Shown here: in pieces, positions 36,955-45,663 of the stretch
Numbering within the stretch: the stretch's first letter is position 1
Layout: each line of letters opens with the position of its first letter
From: Psychrobacter sp. PL19
Lineage (GTDB): Bacteria; Pseudomonadota; Gammaproteobacteria; Pseudomonadales; Moraxellaceae
Direction of reading: 5' to 3'
Length of the DNA stretch: 64,000 nt
Assembly (NCBI RefSeq): GCF_017875835.1
Contig: NZ_JAGING010000001.1
Coordinates: forward strand, 2,728,001-2,792,000
Translations under genes and position numbers: made by a program
Notes under the pieces: model-generated
Told to the model about the DNA's origin: nothing
The model's input: only the letters and a program-made list of their open reading frames with translations
Database searches by the model: none

Positions 36955-37584
36955 ATGAATCAAATTAGCGACTGGGTACTGGCTATCATGGCAAAGTTTG
37001 GCTACTTCGGTATTATATTTGCCATGTTTGCCGAAAACGTTTTTCCGCCCATACCGTCTGAGGTTATTATGCCAGCAGCAGGTTTTGCTGTGGCGAGAGG
37101 CGACTTAAACCTAGTATTAGTCATACTAGCAGGTACGCTCGGAACGGTACTTGGCGCTCTACCGTTATATTACTTGGGGAGCCTGTTTGATGAAGAGCGT
37201 CTAGTACTGTTTGCTAAAAAATATGGCAAGTATGTGTTTGTTAAGTCTGATGACGTCCTAGCTTCTAGTCATTGGTTCGATAAACATGGTAAAAAAGCAG
37301 TGTTTTTTGGACGAATGGTGCCCGGCATTCGCTCACTTATCTCTATTCCTGCCGGTATGAATAAAATGCCGATGCTTCCCTTTTTGCTACTGACTGCTCT
37401 GGGGTCAAGTATTTGGATAACTTTACTGACACTGGCAGGCTATCACTTCGGTAGTAATTATGACGTTATCGAAGCCGTACTCGCGCCATATTCTAAAGTT
37501 TTCTTGCTAGTTGCCGTGGCTATTATCATTGGTTGGTTTATTAAGCGGCGACTCTCTAGTCAGCACAATAAAAACACTGTCTAG
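36955..37584 (+). CDS. DedA-family inner-membrane protein
   Basis: A DedA/SNARE-associated membrane protein of 209 residues with about five helices. ENVFPPIPSEVIMPAAGFA is the DedA signature, with its acidic residues (Glu in AEN and SEV). GRMVPGIRSLISIPAGMNKMP carries the conserved Arg residues. Members flip undecaprenyl phosphate or phosphatidylethanolamine, and loss of some members removes polymyxin resistance in other genera. That fits the PmrA-type box upstream and the eptA gene that follows. The start ATG at 36955 matches the family's N-terminus. Confidence 0.9.
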   Translation: MNQISDWVLAIMAKFGYFGIIFAMFAENVFPPIPSEVIMPAAGFAVARGDLNLVLVILAGTLGTVLGALPLYYLGSLFDEERLVLFAKKYGKYVFVKSDDVLASSHWFDKHGKKAVFFGRMVPGIRSLISIPAGMNKMPMLPFLLLTALGSSIWITLLTLAGYHFGSNYDVIEAVLAPYSKVFLLVAVAIIIGWFIKRRLSSQHNKNTV

Positions 37585-37655
37585 TACTGGAACTTACTCG
37601 TTAATCCTATAAATTTAACCACTTTAAATATTAACTCTGAATGACTTTTCCAACT

Positions 37656-38744
37656 TATACCAATCCCAATAACTAAAGTTGCGCCCAAGTCCGAGTAGTC
37701 AAAGAGCGAACTCTCTCTGGCTGCTCAAGCAACTTATTCCAAGCACAGCAAGCCGCATCAACAATAGACTCATAGTCCTCATAGCAGCGATTAGACAACT
37801 CATTCTGTTTGAGATACTGCCACACGTTTTCAGACGGGTTTAACTCAGGTGAATAAGGGGGCAGTTTAAGCATCGTCACATTGTGTAGATTCAAGCTTGG
37901 TTGATGCCATAATGCCCCGTCCATCACCACCACCGCATGACGACCTTCGGGAACCGCCTTACTGATCTCTTGCATATGCAAGAGCATGGTTTGCTTATTA
38001 ACCCAAGGCAGAACCAGTCCCACACTGTTTCCCGTAGCAGGACAGAAAGCACCAAAGATATAGGTTGATAAGAACTGTTGTTGTCTGATGAGCCGAGGTC
38101 TTTGACCGCGGTAATGCCAAACTCGAGTCAGTGATCCTTGTTGTCCTATGCGAGTTTCATCTTGAAACCAGATATCGACTTGTTGTAAATCAATACCTTC
38201 AGGTAATATTTCTTCGACATGGGTTATAAAGTTTTTTTAAAAGCTTCTTGTACCGCATCATTGGCTTTTGGGTGCTGACTACGAGCACTTATCCAGCTCA
38301 TACCGATACGCTTTAACATCTCGTAAATACCGTTAACGGTATAGTGAGCATTATAGTGCTCTTTGGCTATCTGTTGGATGTCTTTACCGGTTAGACGACC
38401 GCCAGCTCGCTTTTCTTGCTCAGAGACGATCATGGCTTTGAAGGCATCTATGTCGGCTTCCGCCAGTTTGCTATGCCGACCTCGGCGGGGACGGTCATAG
38501 ATACTGTCAAGTCCACGTTGAAGATAACGTTTCTTGGTGCGTCTGGCGGTTTCAGGGTGAATGTAGAGGTCTTTGGCAATGTCGTTAGTGGCTTTGCCTA
38601 TGCTATATTGATATAGAATAAGGAGACGTTGGCGGGCTCTGGGGTTACGCTCGGTCTTCGAGAGTTTGCCAAAGTTATGATCTTTTAGGGTGTCTGTTGG
38701 TATAGTCATGGTTCAATTATACTATATATTTTGGGTTTGGTATT
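37656..38744 (-). mobile_element. second IS630-type element, between dedA and eptA
   Basis: About 1.09 kb with imperfect inverted ends ATACCAATCCCAATA (left) and ATACCAAACCCAAAATA (right, reverse strand), next to TA-rich flanks. The exact first and last bases are uncertain by one or two. It is unlike the pair in the island. Its right end stops about 7 nt before the PmrA-type box of eptA. Confidence 0.82.
37673..38709 (-). CDS. IS630-family transposase with -1 frameshift
   Basis: Two frames make one transposase. The first (38709-38224, 161 residues, start MTIPTDTLKDHNFG) is the helix-turn-helix half. Near its end the sequence TTTTAAAAAAAC contains the slippery heptamer A AAA AAC. A -1 shift there turns AFKKTL-stop into AFKKNFITHVEEILPEG and opens the second frame to 37673. 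The DDE residues are Asp in WFQDETRIG, Asp in VVVMDGALWH and Glu in ELNPSENVW. A heptamer of this type usually means programmed frameshifting, so the element may be active. Confidence 0.86.
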
Positions 38745-38750
38745 AGTTCT

Positions 38751-38784
38751 CTTAACATTTTCTTAACAGACTACTTGCTACCTT
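38751..38784 (+). promoter_or_regulatory. PmrA-type box and -10 of eptA
   Basis: Half-sites CTTAAC (38751-38756) and CTTAAC (38762-38767), 5 nt apart, then 11 nt to TACCTT (38779-38784), 42 nt before the eptA start. This matches the YTTAA-N5-YTTAA type bound by PmrA/BasR. Confidence 0.8.
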
Positions 38785-38825
38785 AGAAGCCTAAGCCCTC
38801 TCTAACTCTGTTAAGAAGTCAGTAT

Positions 38826-40502
38826 ATGTTAAGACAACTAGTTCCTAATATAAATATTGCTAAAGCTAATAACACAGACAGCGATATCAGTAAGTTCTAT
38901 AATCGTGAGGTTAGTCTCGCTTATCTTATTATAATGGTTGCGCTATATCTCGTTGCGACTGCAAATATTGGCTTCTTTAGGCAAGCGTTGGCTATTTATC
39001 CTTTTGCTGACAATATTGGCTTTATAGTTTCTCTTACCGGCTTACTGTTTGGGCTGATGTGGTTGCTATTTCAGCTGCTATGCTACCGGCCCACAGCAAA
39101 AGTAGTGCTGGTTGCCATAGTTATTATTGCTGCAATCTGTGGCTATTTTACTGATGCTTACGGGACGATATTTGACCGTGATATGCTGATTAACAGCTTG
39201 CAGACCGATCAAGCTGAAGCGATGGGATTGATGGCACCAAGCTTCGTCATCCGCATATTATTATTGGGTGTACTACCCGCTTTTATTATTAGCAAGATTC
39301 GTATAAGGCGTCCCACTTGGCGACGAGCTATATTGCAAAAAGCAGTCACACTGATACTGTCTATTGCGCTAATCGCAATCTGTCTTTTGCCATTCGGCGA
39401 TCAATACGCCAGCTTTTTTCGTCAGCATAAAATGGTGCGTAGTTATACCAATCCTATTACCCCTATTTATTCGGTGATCAAACTAGGTACTGACTATTTC
39501 TATGAGCTGCGCCGACCTGATACCTTAATACTGCATGCGACAGATGCAAAGCGTGTAGCGCCCGCCAGTAATACCGCAAAGCCTAAGCTAATGGTATTTG
39601 TGGTGGGTGAAACCGTTCGTGCTGATCATATTGGCTTAAATGATTATAAGCGCGATACCATGCCATTACTAGCCAGCCAACCAGATATCTATAGCTTTAA
39701 GGATGCGACTTCCTGTGGCACTTCTACTGCTTATTCAGTCCCTTGTATGTTTAGTTACTCTAATAGAGCGAACTACGACGTAGATACTGCTAAGTATAAT
39801 GAAAACGTCTTAGATACGCTTAATAAACAAGGCGTTAATGTCATTTGGCGTGATAATAACTCTAGCTCTAAAGGCGTGGCAGATCGAGTGATTTTAGAGG
39901 ACTATAAAACACCTGAAGTGAATCCTAACTGTGATATTGAATGCCGAGATATCGGAATGCTTGATGGTTTTGACACATTGGTTAAGTCAGACACAACGCC
40001 AAAAGACACGCTAATTTTGCTACATCAAATGGGCAATCATGGACCTGCTTATTACCAACGTTACCCCAAAACATTTGAAACATACAAACCGGTTTGTATG
40101 ACTAACGAGCTGTCCAAATGTGATGATCAGTCAGTTATCAACGGTTATGACAATGCTATTCGTTATACCGATTACTTCTTGAATGCGGTTATCGATACGC
40201 TAAAACTTTATCAGCAAGATTATGATGTGGTGATGGTATATATTAGTGATCATGGAGAAAGTTTGGGCGAAAACAACATCTATTTGCATGGCCTGCCCTT
40301 CAATATTGCCCCAGATGCCCAGAAAAAGGTACCAGTGATTATTTGGTCGCCCAATGGCAATAATATTGACGCAGACAGCCTTTCTCGTATGACCAGTCAG
40401 CCAGTATCACACGATTTTATCACGCCAACTTTACTTAATTTCTTCGGTATTTCTACCCAAGAGGTGGCATCAGCCCCCACTTTTTTTAAATCTACTAATT
40501 AA
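38826..40502 (+). CDS. eptA: lipid A phosphoethanolamine transferase, EptA/MCR type
   Basis: Inner-membrane enzyme that moves phosphoethanolamine from phosphatidylethanolamine to lipid A, which lowers polymyxin binding. It has 558 residues: five N-terminal helices (about 30-190) and a periplasmic sulfatase-fold domain. Zinc and catalytic residues match MCR-1 positions: Glu262 in VVGETVRADH, the nucleophile Thr301 between Cys297 and Cys307 in SCGTSTAYSVPC, His405 in GNHGP, Asp475-His476 in YISDHGESLGE and His488. It is first in an eptA-regulator-kinase operon like Acinetobacter pmrCAB. Intrinsic or inducible colistin tolerance is predicted, not shown. Confidence 0.95.
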   Translation: MLRQLVPNINIAKANNTDSDISKFYNREVSLAYLIIMVALYLVATANIGFFRQALAIYPFADNIGFIVSLTGLLFGLMWLLFQLLCYRPTAKVVLVAIVIIAAICGYFTDAYGTIFDRDMLINSLQTDQAEAMGLMAPSFVIRILLLGVLPAFIISKIRIRRPTWRRAILQKAVTLILSIALIAICLLPFGDQYASFFRQHKMVRSYTNPITPIYSVIKLGTDYFYELRRPDTLILHATDAKRVAPASNTAKPKLMVFVVGETVRADHIGLNDYKRDTMPLLASQPDIYSFKDATSCGTSTAYSVPCMFSYSNRANYDVDTAKYNENVLDTLNKQGVNVIWRDNNSSSKGVADRVILEDYKTPEVNPNCDIECRDIGMLDGFDTLVKSDTTPKDTLILLHQMGNHGPAYYQRYPKTFETYKPVCMTNELSKCDDQSVINGYDNAIRYTDYFLNAVIDTLKLYQQDYDVVMVYISDHGESLGENNIYLHGLPFNIAPDAQKKVPVIIWSPNGNNIDADSLSRMTSQPVSHDFITPTLLNFFGISTQEVASAPTFFKSTN

Positions 40503-40567
40503 ACTGTTTTTTTACTCTAGAGCATATTGAACTTTTTTAATAGACAATAATTGTAGATAAAACGCTC

Positions 40568-41269
40568 ATGGACAAAACACTCATGTATAAAATACTTATC
40601 GTTGAAGACAATCCCGATATCGTGGCAAATATCTATGCTTTTTTTGAACCAAAGGGCTTTGAATTGGACAATGCCCACAATGGACTCAGTGGCTTGGCAC
40701 TGGCAGCAAACAATCGTTATGACGTTATACTGCTAGATGTGATGCTACCCGGTATGGATGGCACCAAACTGTGCAAAACGCTTAGAGAAGAACTGCATAA
40801 CAAAACGCCGGTATTAATGTTGACCGCGCGTGACACTATTTTGGATAAGGTGGCAGGGTTTGATAGTGGTGCTGATGATTATCTAGTCAAGCCCTTCTCC
40901 TTGATTGAATTAGAAGCTCGTATCAAAGCCTTGATACGTCGTTATCAAGATGAGCATTTTGGGCATAGTATAGAGGTAGGTGCTCTGTCCATAAATGTAG
41001 CTGAACATAGTATCAAACGAGAAGACCAACTGCTCAAGCTAACCCCCACAGGATTCAAAATCTTACATGCCTTGATGAATGCCTCACCTCGGGTCGTCAG
41101 TAAAACCGAACTTGAAGAAAAAGTATGGGGACAAGATATTCCAAGTAGTGATGCCCTTCGCACCCATTTACATAGTGTGCGTGCACAAGTTGATAAACCC
41201 TTTGATAAAAATATGATAGTAACGATGCCTGGTGTTGGCTACCAAATTATTGATCCGGGCAAGATATAA
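40568..41269 (+). CDS. OmpR-family response regulator, PmrA-like
   Basis: Receiver domain with the phospho-acceptor Asp in VILLDVMLPGMDG and Lys in YLVKPFS, then an OmpR-type winged helix (LTPTGFKILHALM ... DALRTHLHSVRAQVDKP ... VGYQI). The first ATG is at 40568; a second at 40586 (MYKILIVEDN) fits the family's usual start better. It follows eptA by 65 nt and precedes its kinase by 99 nt. By position and by the three PmrA-type boxes nearby it is the probable regulator of eptA, dedA and dgkA-pap2. The overall sequence is distant from enterobacterial PmrA. Confidence 0.88.
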   Translation: MDKTLMYKILIVEDNPDIVANIYAFFEPKGFELDNAHNGLSGLALAANNRYDVILLDVMLPGMDGTKLCKTLREELHNKTPVLMLTARDTILDKVAGFDSGADDYLVKPFSLIELEARIKALIRRYQDEHFGHSIEVGALSINVAEHSIKREDQLLKLTPTGFKILHALMNASPRVVSKTELEEKVWGQDIPSSDALRTHLHSVRAQVDKPFDKNMIVTMPGVGYQIIDPGKI

Positions 41270-41368
41270 AATTTTATAATATGATTAAAATAATAAGCAC
41301 TATTATAAGCAGCCGTATCTGTGTTTCTTCTTACCCTATCTACTGCCTTACACTATTAAGTAAATGCC

Positions 41369-42727
41369 ATGTTCAATATAGACTCAATAGCCAATAAGTT
41401 TCGCATCTCATATTTTTTATTTGCTTTATTGCTTTGCACCACTTTCGTCAGTATTTTTATGTATGCTGAAGTCAGAATAGAGCAAGAATTGGTCAAAGCT
41501 CGTCTGCTACAACAGTTAGAGCTTAGTCAAGAAAGAAAGGGTGAGCAGTCTGTTTATGTTGCAGACCCAGGCATTAAGATCTATCACTACGATGTCGCAC
41601 CAACAGACTTACAGACTTTAGCGACCGAAACAGTACAGGAAATCCCTGTGACAGTGAATAATCAGGCTGGCAAGCTAAGGACCAATTTACACTTTTTTAC
41701 CTATCAACAAGACAAACAAGCCTATCTTTTGACTTACTTAGAAGACAGCGAAATGGTGATGGAGAACTATCCTGTTTTGGCAATTTTTGAGCATCTAGAA
41801 GACATCTTTGCTGATGCGCTGAGAATCGCTGTCATTTTAAGTTTGCTTATCGCCGCGATATTCTCTCATTTATCATCTAGACAAATTACCAAGCCACTAT
41901 TAAATCTGAAGCAAGCGGTGGAAACCGATCATCAAAATTTAACCGAATTGACTCACCTGCCCTCAGAGGTTGGAGTGTTAGCAAGGGCAATAGATACTCA
42001 AAATCATAAACTGGCAGAGTATCTAAAACGTGAGCAGCTATTTACCGGGGACGTCAGCCACGAATTGCGCACGCCATTGACTATTATACTAGGGGCATCA
42101 GAAGTGCTTGCCGCGCAATTAGAAGACGATCACTATCTAAGCGAATTCACTAACCGTATCAGTAATACGGCTAAAGAAACCTCTGAAATTATCAGTGCCT
42201 TATTATTACTATCTCGTAATCCTGAACAACTGGACACGCCGCAAACGTCTATCAATAGTATCGCTATTAGCGAGATTGCACGCCTAAAATATTTAATCAA
42301 GTATAAACCCGTGACTTGTACCGTAGTCGCTGAGCAGGACTATGTGGCAGGCGTACGGCCTGAGCTGCTAAAAATGGCTTTAGGTAATCTAATAAAGAAC
42401 GCCTTTCAGTACACTGATGATGGTGAAATAACGGTCACTATTGATGCTAAAAAGATTACAGTGACCGATACCGGTCTTGGCATTCCTGAGATTATGATGC
42501 CGCTACTGTATGAAAGGTTTGAGCGTTTAGGCCGTAACAATACAGACTTTCAGAGTAACGGCAAGTTCACAAATCATACAGAATCATATGAGTATTCTAA
42601 TAATAAAGTGGAAGGTACAGGGTTAGGTCTTAGCATCGTGCAACGTATCATGACTCATATGGGCTGGGAATTAACGCATCAAGCAAATAAGACCGGTGGT
42701 AGTACTTTTAGTATTTGTTATAAGTAG
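41369..42727 (+). CDS. sensor histidine kinase, PmrB-like partner
   Basis: Membrane kinase of 452 residues. Helix 1 is ISYFLFALLLCTTFVSIFMYA, followed by a periplasmic domain of about 110 residues and helix 2 (IAVILSLLIAAIFSHL). HAMP-like region, then the HisKA box DVSHELRTPLTIILGASEVL with the phospho-His, and HATPase with NLIKNAFQYT, DTGLGI and GTGLGLSIV. The periplasmic part is moderate in acidic residues and lacks the short ExxE loop of enterobacterial PmrB, so the signal may differ. It is encoded with the regulator just upstream. Confidence 0.9.
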   Translation: MFNIDSIANKFRISYFLFALLLCTTFVSIFMYAEVRIEQELVKARLLQQLELSQERKGEQSVYVADPGIKIYHYDVAPTDLQTLATETVQEIPVTVNNQAGKLRTNLHFFTYQQDKQAYLLTYLEDSEMVMENYPVLAIFEHLEDIFADALRIAVILSLLIAAIFSHLSSRQITKPLLNLKQAVETDHQNLTELTHLPSEVGVLARAIDTQNHKLAEYLKREQLFTGDVSHELRTPLTIILGASEVLAAQLEDDHYLSEFTNRISNTAKETSEIISALLLLSRNPEQLDTPQTSINSIAISEIARLKYLIKYKPVTCTVVAEQDYVAGVRPELLKMALGNLIKNAFQYTDDGEITVTIDAKKITVTDTGLGIPEIMMPLLYERFERLGRNNTDFQSNGKFTNHTESYEYSNNKVEGTGLGLSIVQRIMTHMGWELTHQANKTGGSTFSICYK

Positions 42728-42868
42728 TATTTATTATAAGTAGGGTTTCTTATGAATAAAGCCTATTAATAGATTGCTGTTAAAAACTTACAAGGCTGTA
42801 AAACACTTTATATATAACTGGCTAAAAAAATCAAACTTGCGATGCAATGTGCCCTTAATATTTTTTTT

Positions 42869-42953
42869 CTTGCTGTTCGTAAGCGTGACAGAGGCTACAA
42901 AAAATTCTTATCAGCAGCACACTATGTCCTTTTAAAATCAGCTCGACTATAGC
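42869..42953. repeat. diverged right half of the MITE-like element
   Basis: The stretch from CTTGCTG through GACAGAGGCT to CGACTATA aligns with the right half of the element at 57920-58057, with substitutions and small indels. No left half is seen. It lies in the gene-free 42728-43330 gap, which otherwise holds only a terminator and the dgkA promoter. Confidence 0.55.
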
Positions 42954-43037
42954 TAGTGACTTCCTCTCAACTGCGATAATTGCAACAATAATGATATTGG
43001 TGATCACACTTAAACTATAATTTTAACCTTAATGAAC

Positions 43038-43085
43038 AGCAGTAGCCGATACCATGATAGACGAGGTGTCGATTACTGCTTTTTT
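43038..43085 (+). terminator. terminator downstream of the kinase gene
   Basis: Long hairpin: AGCAGTAGCCGATACC pairs with GGTGTCGATTACTGCT with a few mismatches, followed by a T run. It lies about 310 nt past the kinase stop and likely closes the eptA operon. Confidence 0.75.
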
Positions 43086-43197
43086 GTATGTGTAGCGTTT
43101 AACATTGGAATGCTTATTGATGACGCTATCAAAAACTTCTCTCGTTTAATAACCATCATGTTTTACAGTGCTTTATGCTTCCACGAACCAATATTGT

Positions 43198-43231
43198 CTT
43201 AACGCTTTCTTAATCTGCCCTGTCTTATACT
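43198..43231 (+). promoter_or_regulatory. PmrA-type box and -10 of dgkA
   Basis: Half-sites CTTAAC (43198-43203) and CTTAAT (43209-43214), 5 nt apart, then 11 nt to TATACT (43226-43231), 100 nt before the dgkA start. Confidence 0.78.
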
Positions 43232-43330
43232 GGTTTGATAAGAACAGTGTCCTGATTTTTTGTTGCATTATTTTTTCGCTATTCAAAATTCACAGCATAC
43301 CTTGATATTAATGACTATTGAGAATTCAAT

Positions 43331-43804
43331 ATGAGCAAAGTTAATCCCATTAATCTTGCGAACGACCAGGCCGATCATAATCCTTTAAGCCAAACAACCT
43401 CTAATCAGTTGCTTGCTCCCGATAGCTATGCCAGTCAGGCTAAAGGCAAAAAAGGGGTTTCTCGTATTATAAAAGCCACCGGTTACTCTGTAGATGGTTT
43501 TAAAGCCGCTTACGAGCTTGAAGCGGCTTTTAGACAGGTTTTTTGGCTTAATCTCGTATTGTTTATGCCGATTATATTCATACCGTTTGGTACCAGCATA
43601 AAAATGATGTTAATAATCGCCTCTTTTTTATCACTTATCGTCGAGCTATTTAACACGGGGCTTGAAGCCAGTGTTGACCATACTTCAACGGACCAACATC
43701 CACTGGCTAAAATAGCTAAAGATGTGGGTTCTGCCGCGCAGTTTTTGGCGTTATTGCTATTATTTATCTTATGGTCAATGGCGTTATCAGGCCTTTTGTA
43801 TTAA
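43331..43804 (+). CDS. dgkA: diacylglycerol kinase
   Basis: Small integral-membrane kinase that recycles diacylglycerol released when phosphoethanolamine is taken from phosphatidylethanolamine. It has 157 residues: a polar N-terminal extension of about 45, then the DgkA core with three helices. Key residues: Glu pair in AAYELEAAFRQ, ELFNTGLEASVDH (the Glu/Asn/Glu active site) and AKDVGSAAQFLALLLLF. The role fits next to eptA: EptA makes the DAG by-product and DgkA returns it to phosphatidic acid. pap2 follows after 47 nt. Confidence 0.93.
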   Translation: MSKVNPINLANDQADHNPLSQTTSNQLLAPDSYASQAKGKKGVSRIIKATGYSVDGFKAAYELEAAFRQVFWLNLVLFMPIIFIPFGTSIKMMLIIASFLSLIVELFNTGLEASVDHTSTDQHPLAKIAKDVGSAAQFLALLLLFILWSMALSGLLY

Positions 43805-43851
43805 GCAATACTTGGGTATTTGCAGCTTAATATATCTTATAAGGTGTTTCA

Positions 43852-44583
43852 ATGACTTCAGAAAGTAATTCAACTGATTGGGTTTGGCTCAAGCTACTAT
43901 GCTTAACCATCATTGCGACCCTGACATTTGAGCATAGCCAATTAGATGTTGGTATTAGTGAGCTTTTCTACGCAGATGGACATTGGCTGTTAGAAAAAGG
44001 CGCACAGCCTTATGCCTTTATCTTTTATGACTTTCCTAAGTTATTATTAATTTTATTGGGCGTCTATTTAATAACGATATTGACTTGGCGGTATTGGCAG
44101 AGCCGATATCCTGATACTGTGAATGCTAAGCCATTTTTTATTAAGCCAATCGCAGCATTGTCTAGCCGAGAGCTAGGCTATCTGTTAATCACTATCATTA
44201 TGGTACCTACTACTATTGCGCTGCTCAAAGGCGTAACTCACGTTAGTTGCCCGAATCACTTGACTCTTTTTAATGGCGATTTGCCCTACCTTAATCTCTG
44301 GCAAAACATAGTCGCTATGACACCAGCAAAGTGCTTTCCAGCCGCTCATGCCAGCGCCGGGTTTTCTTTATATGGGTTAGCGTTTTTACCCACACTACGA
44401 CAGCATCGCTATAAAATATTTGTAATAATCACTGTTTTAGGATGGACGATGGGCCTATATAAAATGCTTTTTGGCGACCATTTTTTTAGTCATACCCTAG
44501 TATCTATGTTGCTGTCATTGACAATAGCTTGCGCGCTCGCAAGTGTCTTTTTTAAAAGAGCGGCAGTTAGACCTATCAGATAA
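43852..44583 (+). CDS. PAP2-family membrane phosphatase
   Basis: Inner-membrane lipid phosphatase of 243 residues with about six helices. The phosphatase motifs are KGVTHVSCP (motif 1), CFPAAHASAGFS (motif 2, PAAH in place of PSGH) and GDHFFSHTL (motif 3, with the catalytic His). This is the type found beside mcr/eptA genes in Moraxellaceae. It may remove phosphate from undecaprenyl pyrophosphate or lipid A, clearing a site for modification. It probably shares the PmrA-type promoter of dgkA. Confidence 0.9.
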   Translation: MTSESNSTDWVWLKLLCLTIIATLTFEHSQLDVGISELFYADGHWLLEKGAQPYAFIFYDFPKLLLILLGVYLITILTWRYWQSRYPDTVNAKPFFIKPIAALSSRELGYLLITIIMVPTTIALLKGVTHVSCPNHLTLFNGDLPYLNLWQNIVAMTPAKCFPAAHASAGFSLYGLAFLPTLRQHRYKIFVIITVLGWTMGLYKMLFGDHFFSHTLVSMLLSLTIACALASVFFKRAAVRPIR

Positions 44584-44816
44584 GCGTTGATTGCCAACAG
44601 GCTTAAGGTAAAGCCTGCAGCGATAGGATCGATGTGGGTTACTATAACCAAAGACAGCAATATTCGATGGTTTAGCTTAATCCGTATATCAGGGTCATTG
44701 ACCGGCTAAAACTCTGGACAGTTAAATATAGCTGCTAACTTAACGTTTGATATGCGCTAAGTCTCTGCTATGTATTACTCTGTATAATGAGCTTATACCC
44801 AACAAAGGATGACATC

Positions 44817-45395
44817 ATGAAAAAGCTATCAACCCTAAGCAAATCTATTATTATGGCACTTAGTATCATCAGTATCGGTAGCGCTACGATCGCTGTAGGA
44901 CAAGCAGCTACGTCAAACAGTCAGATCAGTGAAGCAATGGCGGCGACCCAAAGTAAGGTCAGTCTTGAGCAAGCGATTGTTATTGCCAACAAAACAGTCA
45001 AAGGTGATGTCATCAGCGCAGAATTTGATCAAAATGACCATGCAGCGGGTGGTAAATACGAGGTTAAAATTATCGCTAATAATACTGAGTATGAAGTAAA
45101 AATCGACGCAAATACCGGTAAGGTGGCGAGAAACAAGCAAGACAAACTTGATAAAGAAGATATAGCAGAATATAACGCTATGAGACAGTCTAAAATTAGT
45201 CTAAACCAGGCGATAAAAAAGGCTACCCAAAGCGTCAATGGAACAGTGATTGAAGCAGAGTTTGACATAGATTTTGGCAAACCTGCCTATAAGATTGAAG
45301 TCGTTAAAGGCAATCAAGTACATAAAGTAGTTATTGACAGCATGACCGGCAAGATTATTCGTAGTCAAGTCGAAGCAGTAGACAGTGATGACTAA
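44817..45395 (+). CDS. exported protein with two PepSY domains
   Basis: 192 residues from the ATG at 44817, which has AAAGGA upstream; an open extension to 44787 has no such site. Signal peptide MKKLSTLSKSIIMALSIISIGSATIAVGQAA, then two PepSY domains (KVSLEQAIVIANKTVKGDVISAEF...EVKIDANTGKV and KISLNQAIKKATQSVNGTVIEAEF...KVVIDSMTGKI). PepSY proteins often restrain proteases or tune sensor kinases in the periplasm. It sits 268 nt upstream of a two-component pair, so it may be part of that sensor system; this is inference from position. Confidence 0.87.
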   Translation: MKKLSTLSKSIIMALSIISIGSATIAVGQAATSNSQISEAMAATQSKVSLEQAIVIANKTVKGDVISAEFDQNDHAAGGKYEVKIIANNTEYEVKIDANTGKVARNKQDKLDKEDIAEYNAMRQSKISLNQAIKKATQSVNGTVIEAEFDIDFGKPAYKIEVVKGNQVHKVVIDSMTGKIIRSQVEAVDSDD

Positions 45396-45455
45396 TAGCA
45401 CTGCAAATAATAAATACTAAGATAGCCAGCTAGAACCTTACCTTTAATACTTTAT

Positions 45456-45497
45456 AAAAAGCTCTAAGCAATACGACGGTATTGTTTAGAGCTTTTT
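45456..45497. terminator. bidirectional terminator after the PepSY gene
   Basis: AAAAAGCTCTAAGCAATAC pairs with GTATTGTTTAGAGCTTTTT around a GACG loop with one mismatch, giving A and T runs on both sides. Confidence 0.92.
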
Positions 45498-45663
45498 GGT
45501 TTAAAAACGTTACTATAAATAGGTCACTATAGTCATATCTCTAGCATATCGAAACTAGAAAACTGAGATACTGGACGCAGATGGACCACCAAATATATCA
45601 AGCAGTGAGATTAACGCTGTAACGTATTGATATGAGTGTTGACACATAAATAAAGGAATTGCC

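Noticed and set aside
44727..44745. A fourth PmrA-type box before the PepSY gene
   Set aside because: Only one half-site (CTTAAC) is present; the second position reads ATATGC.
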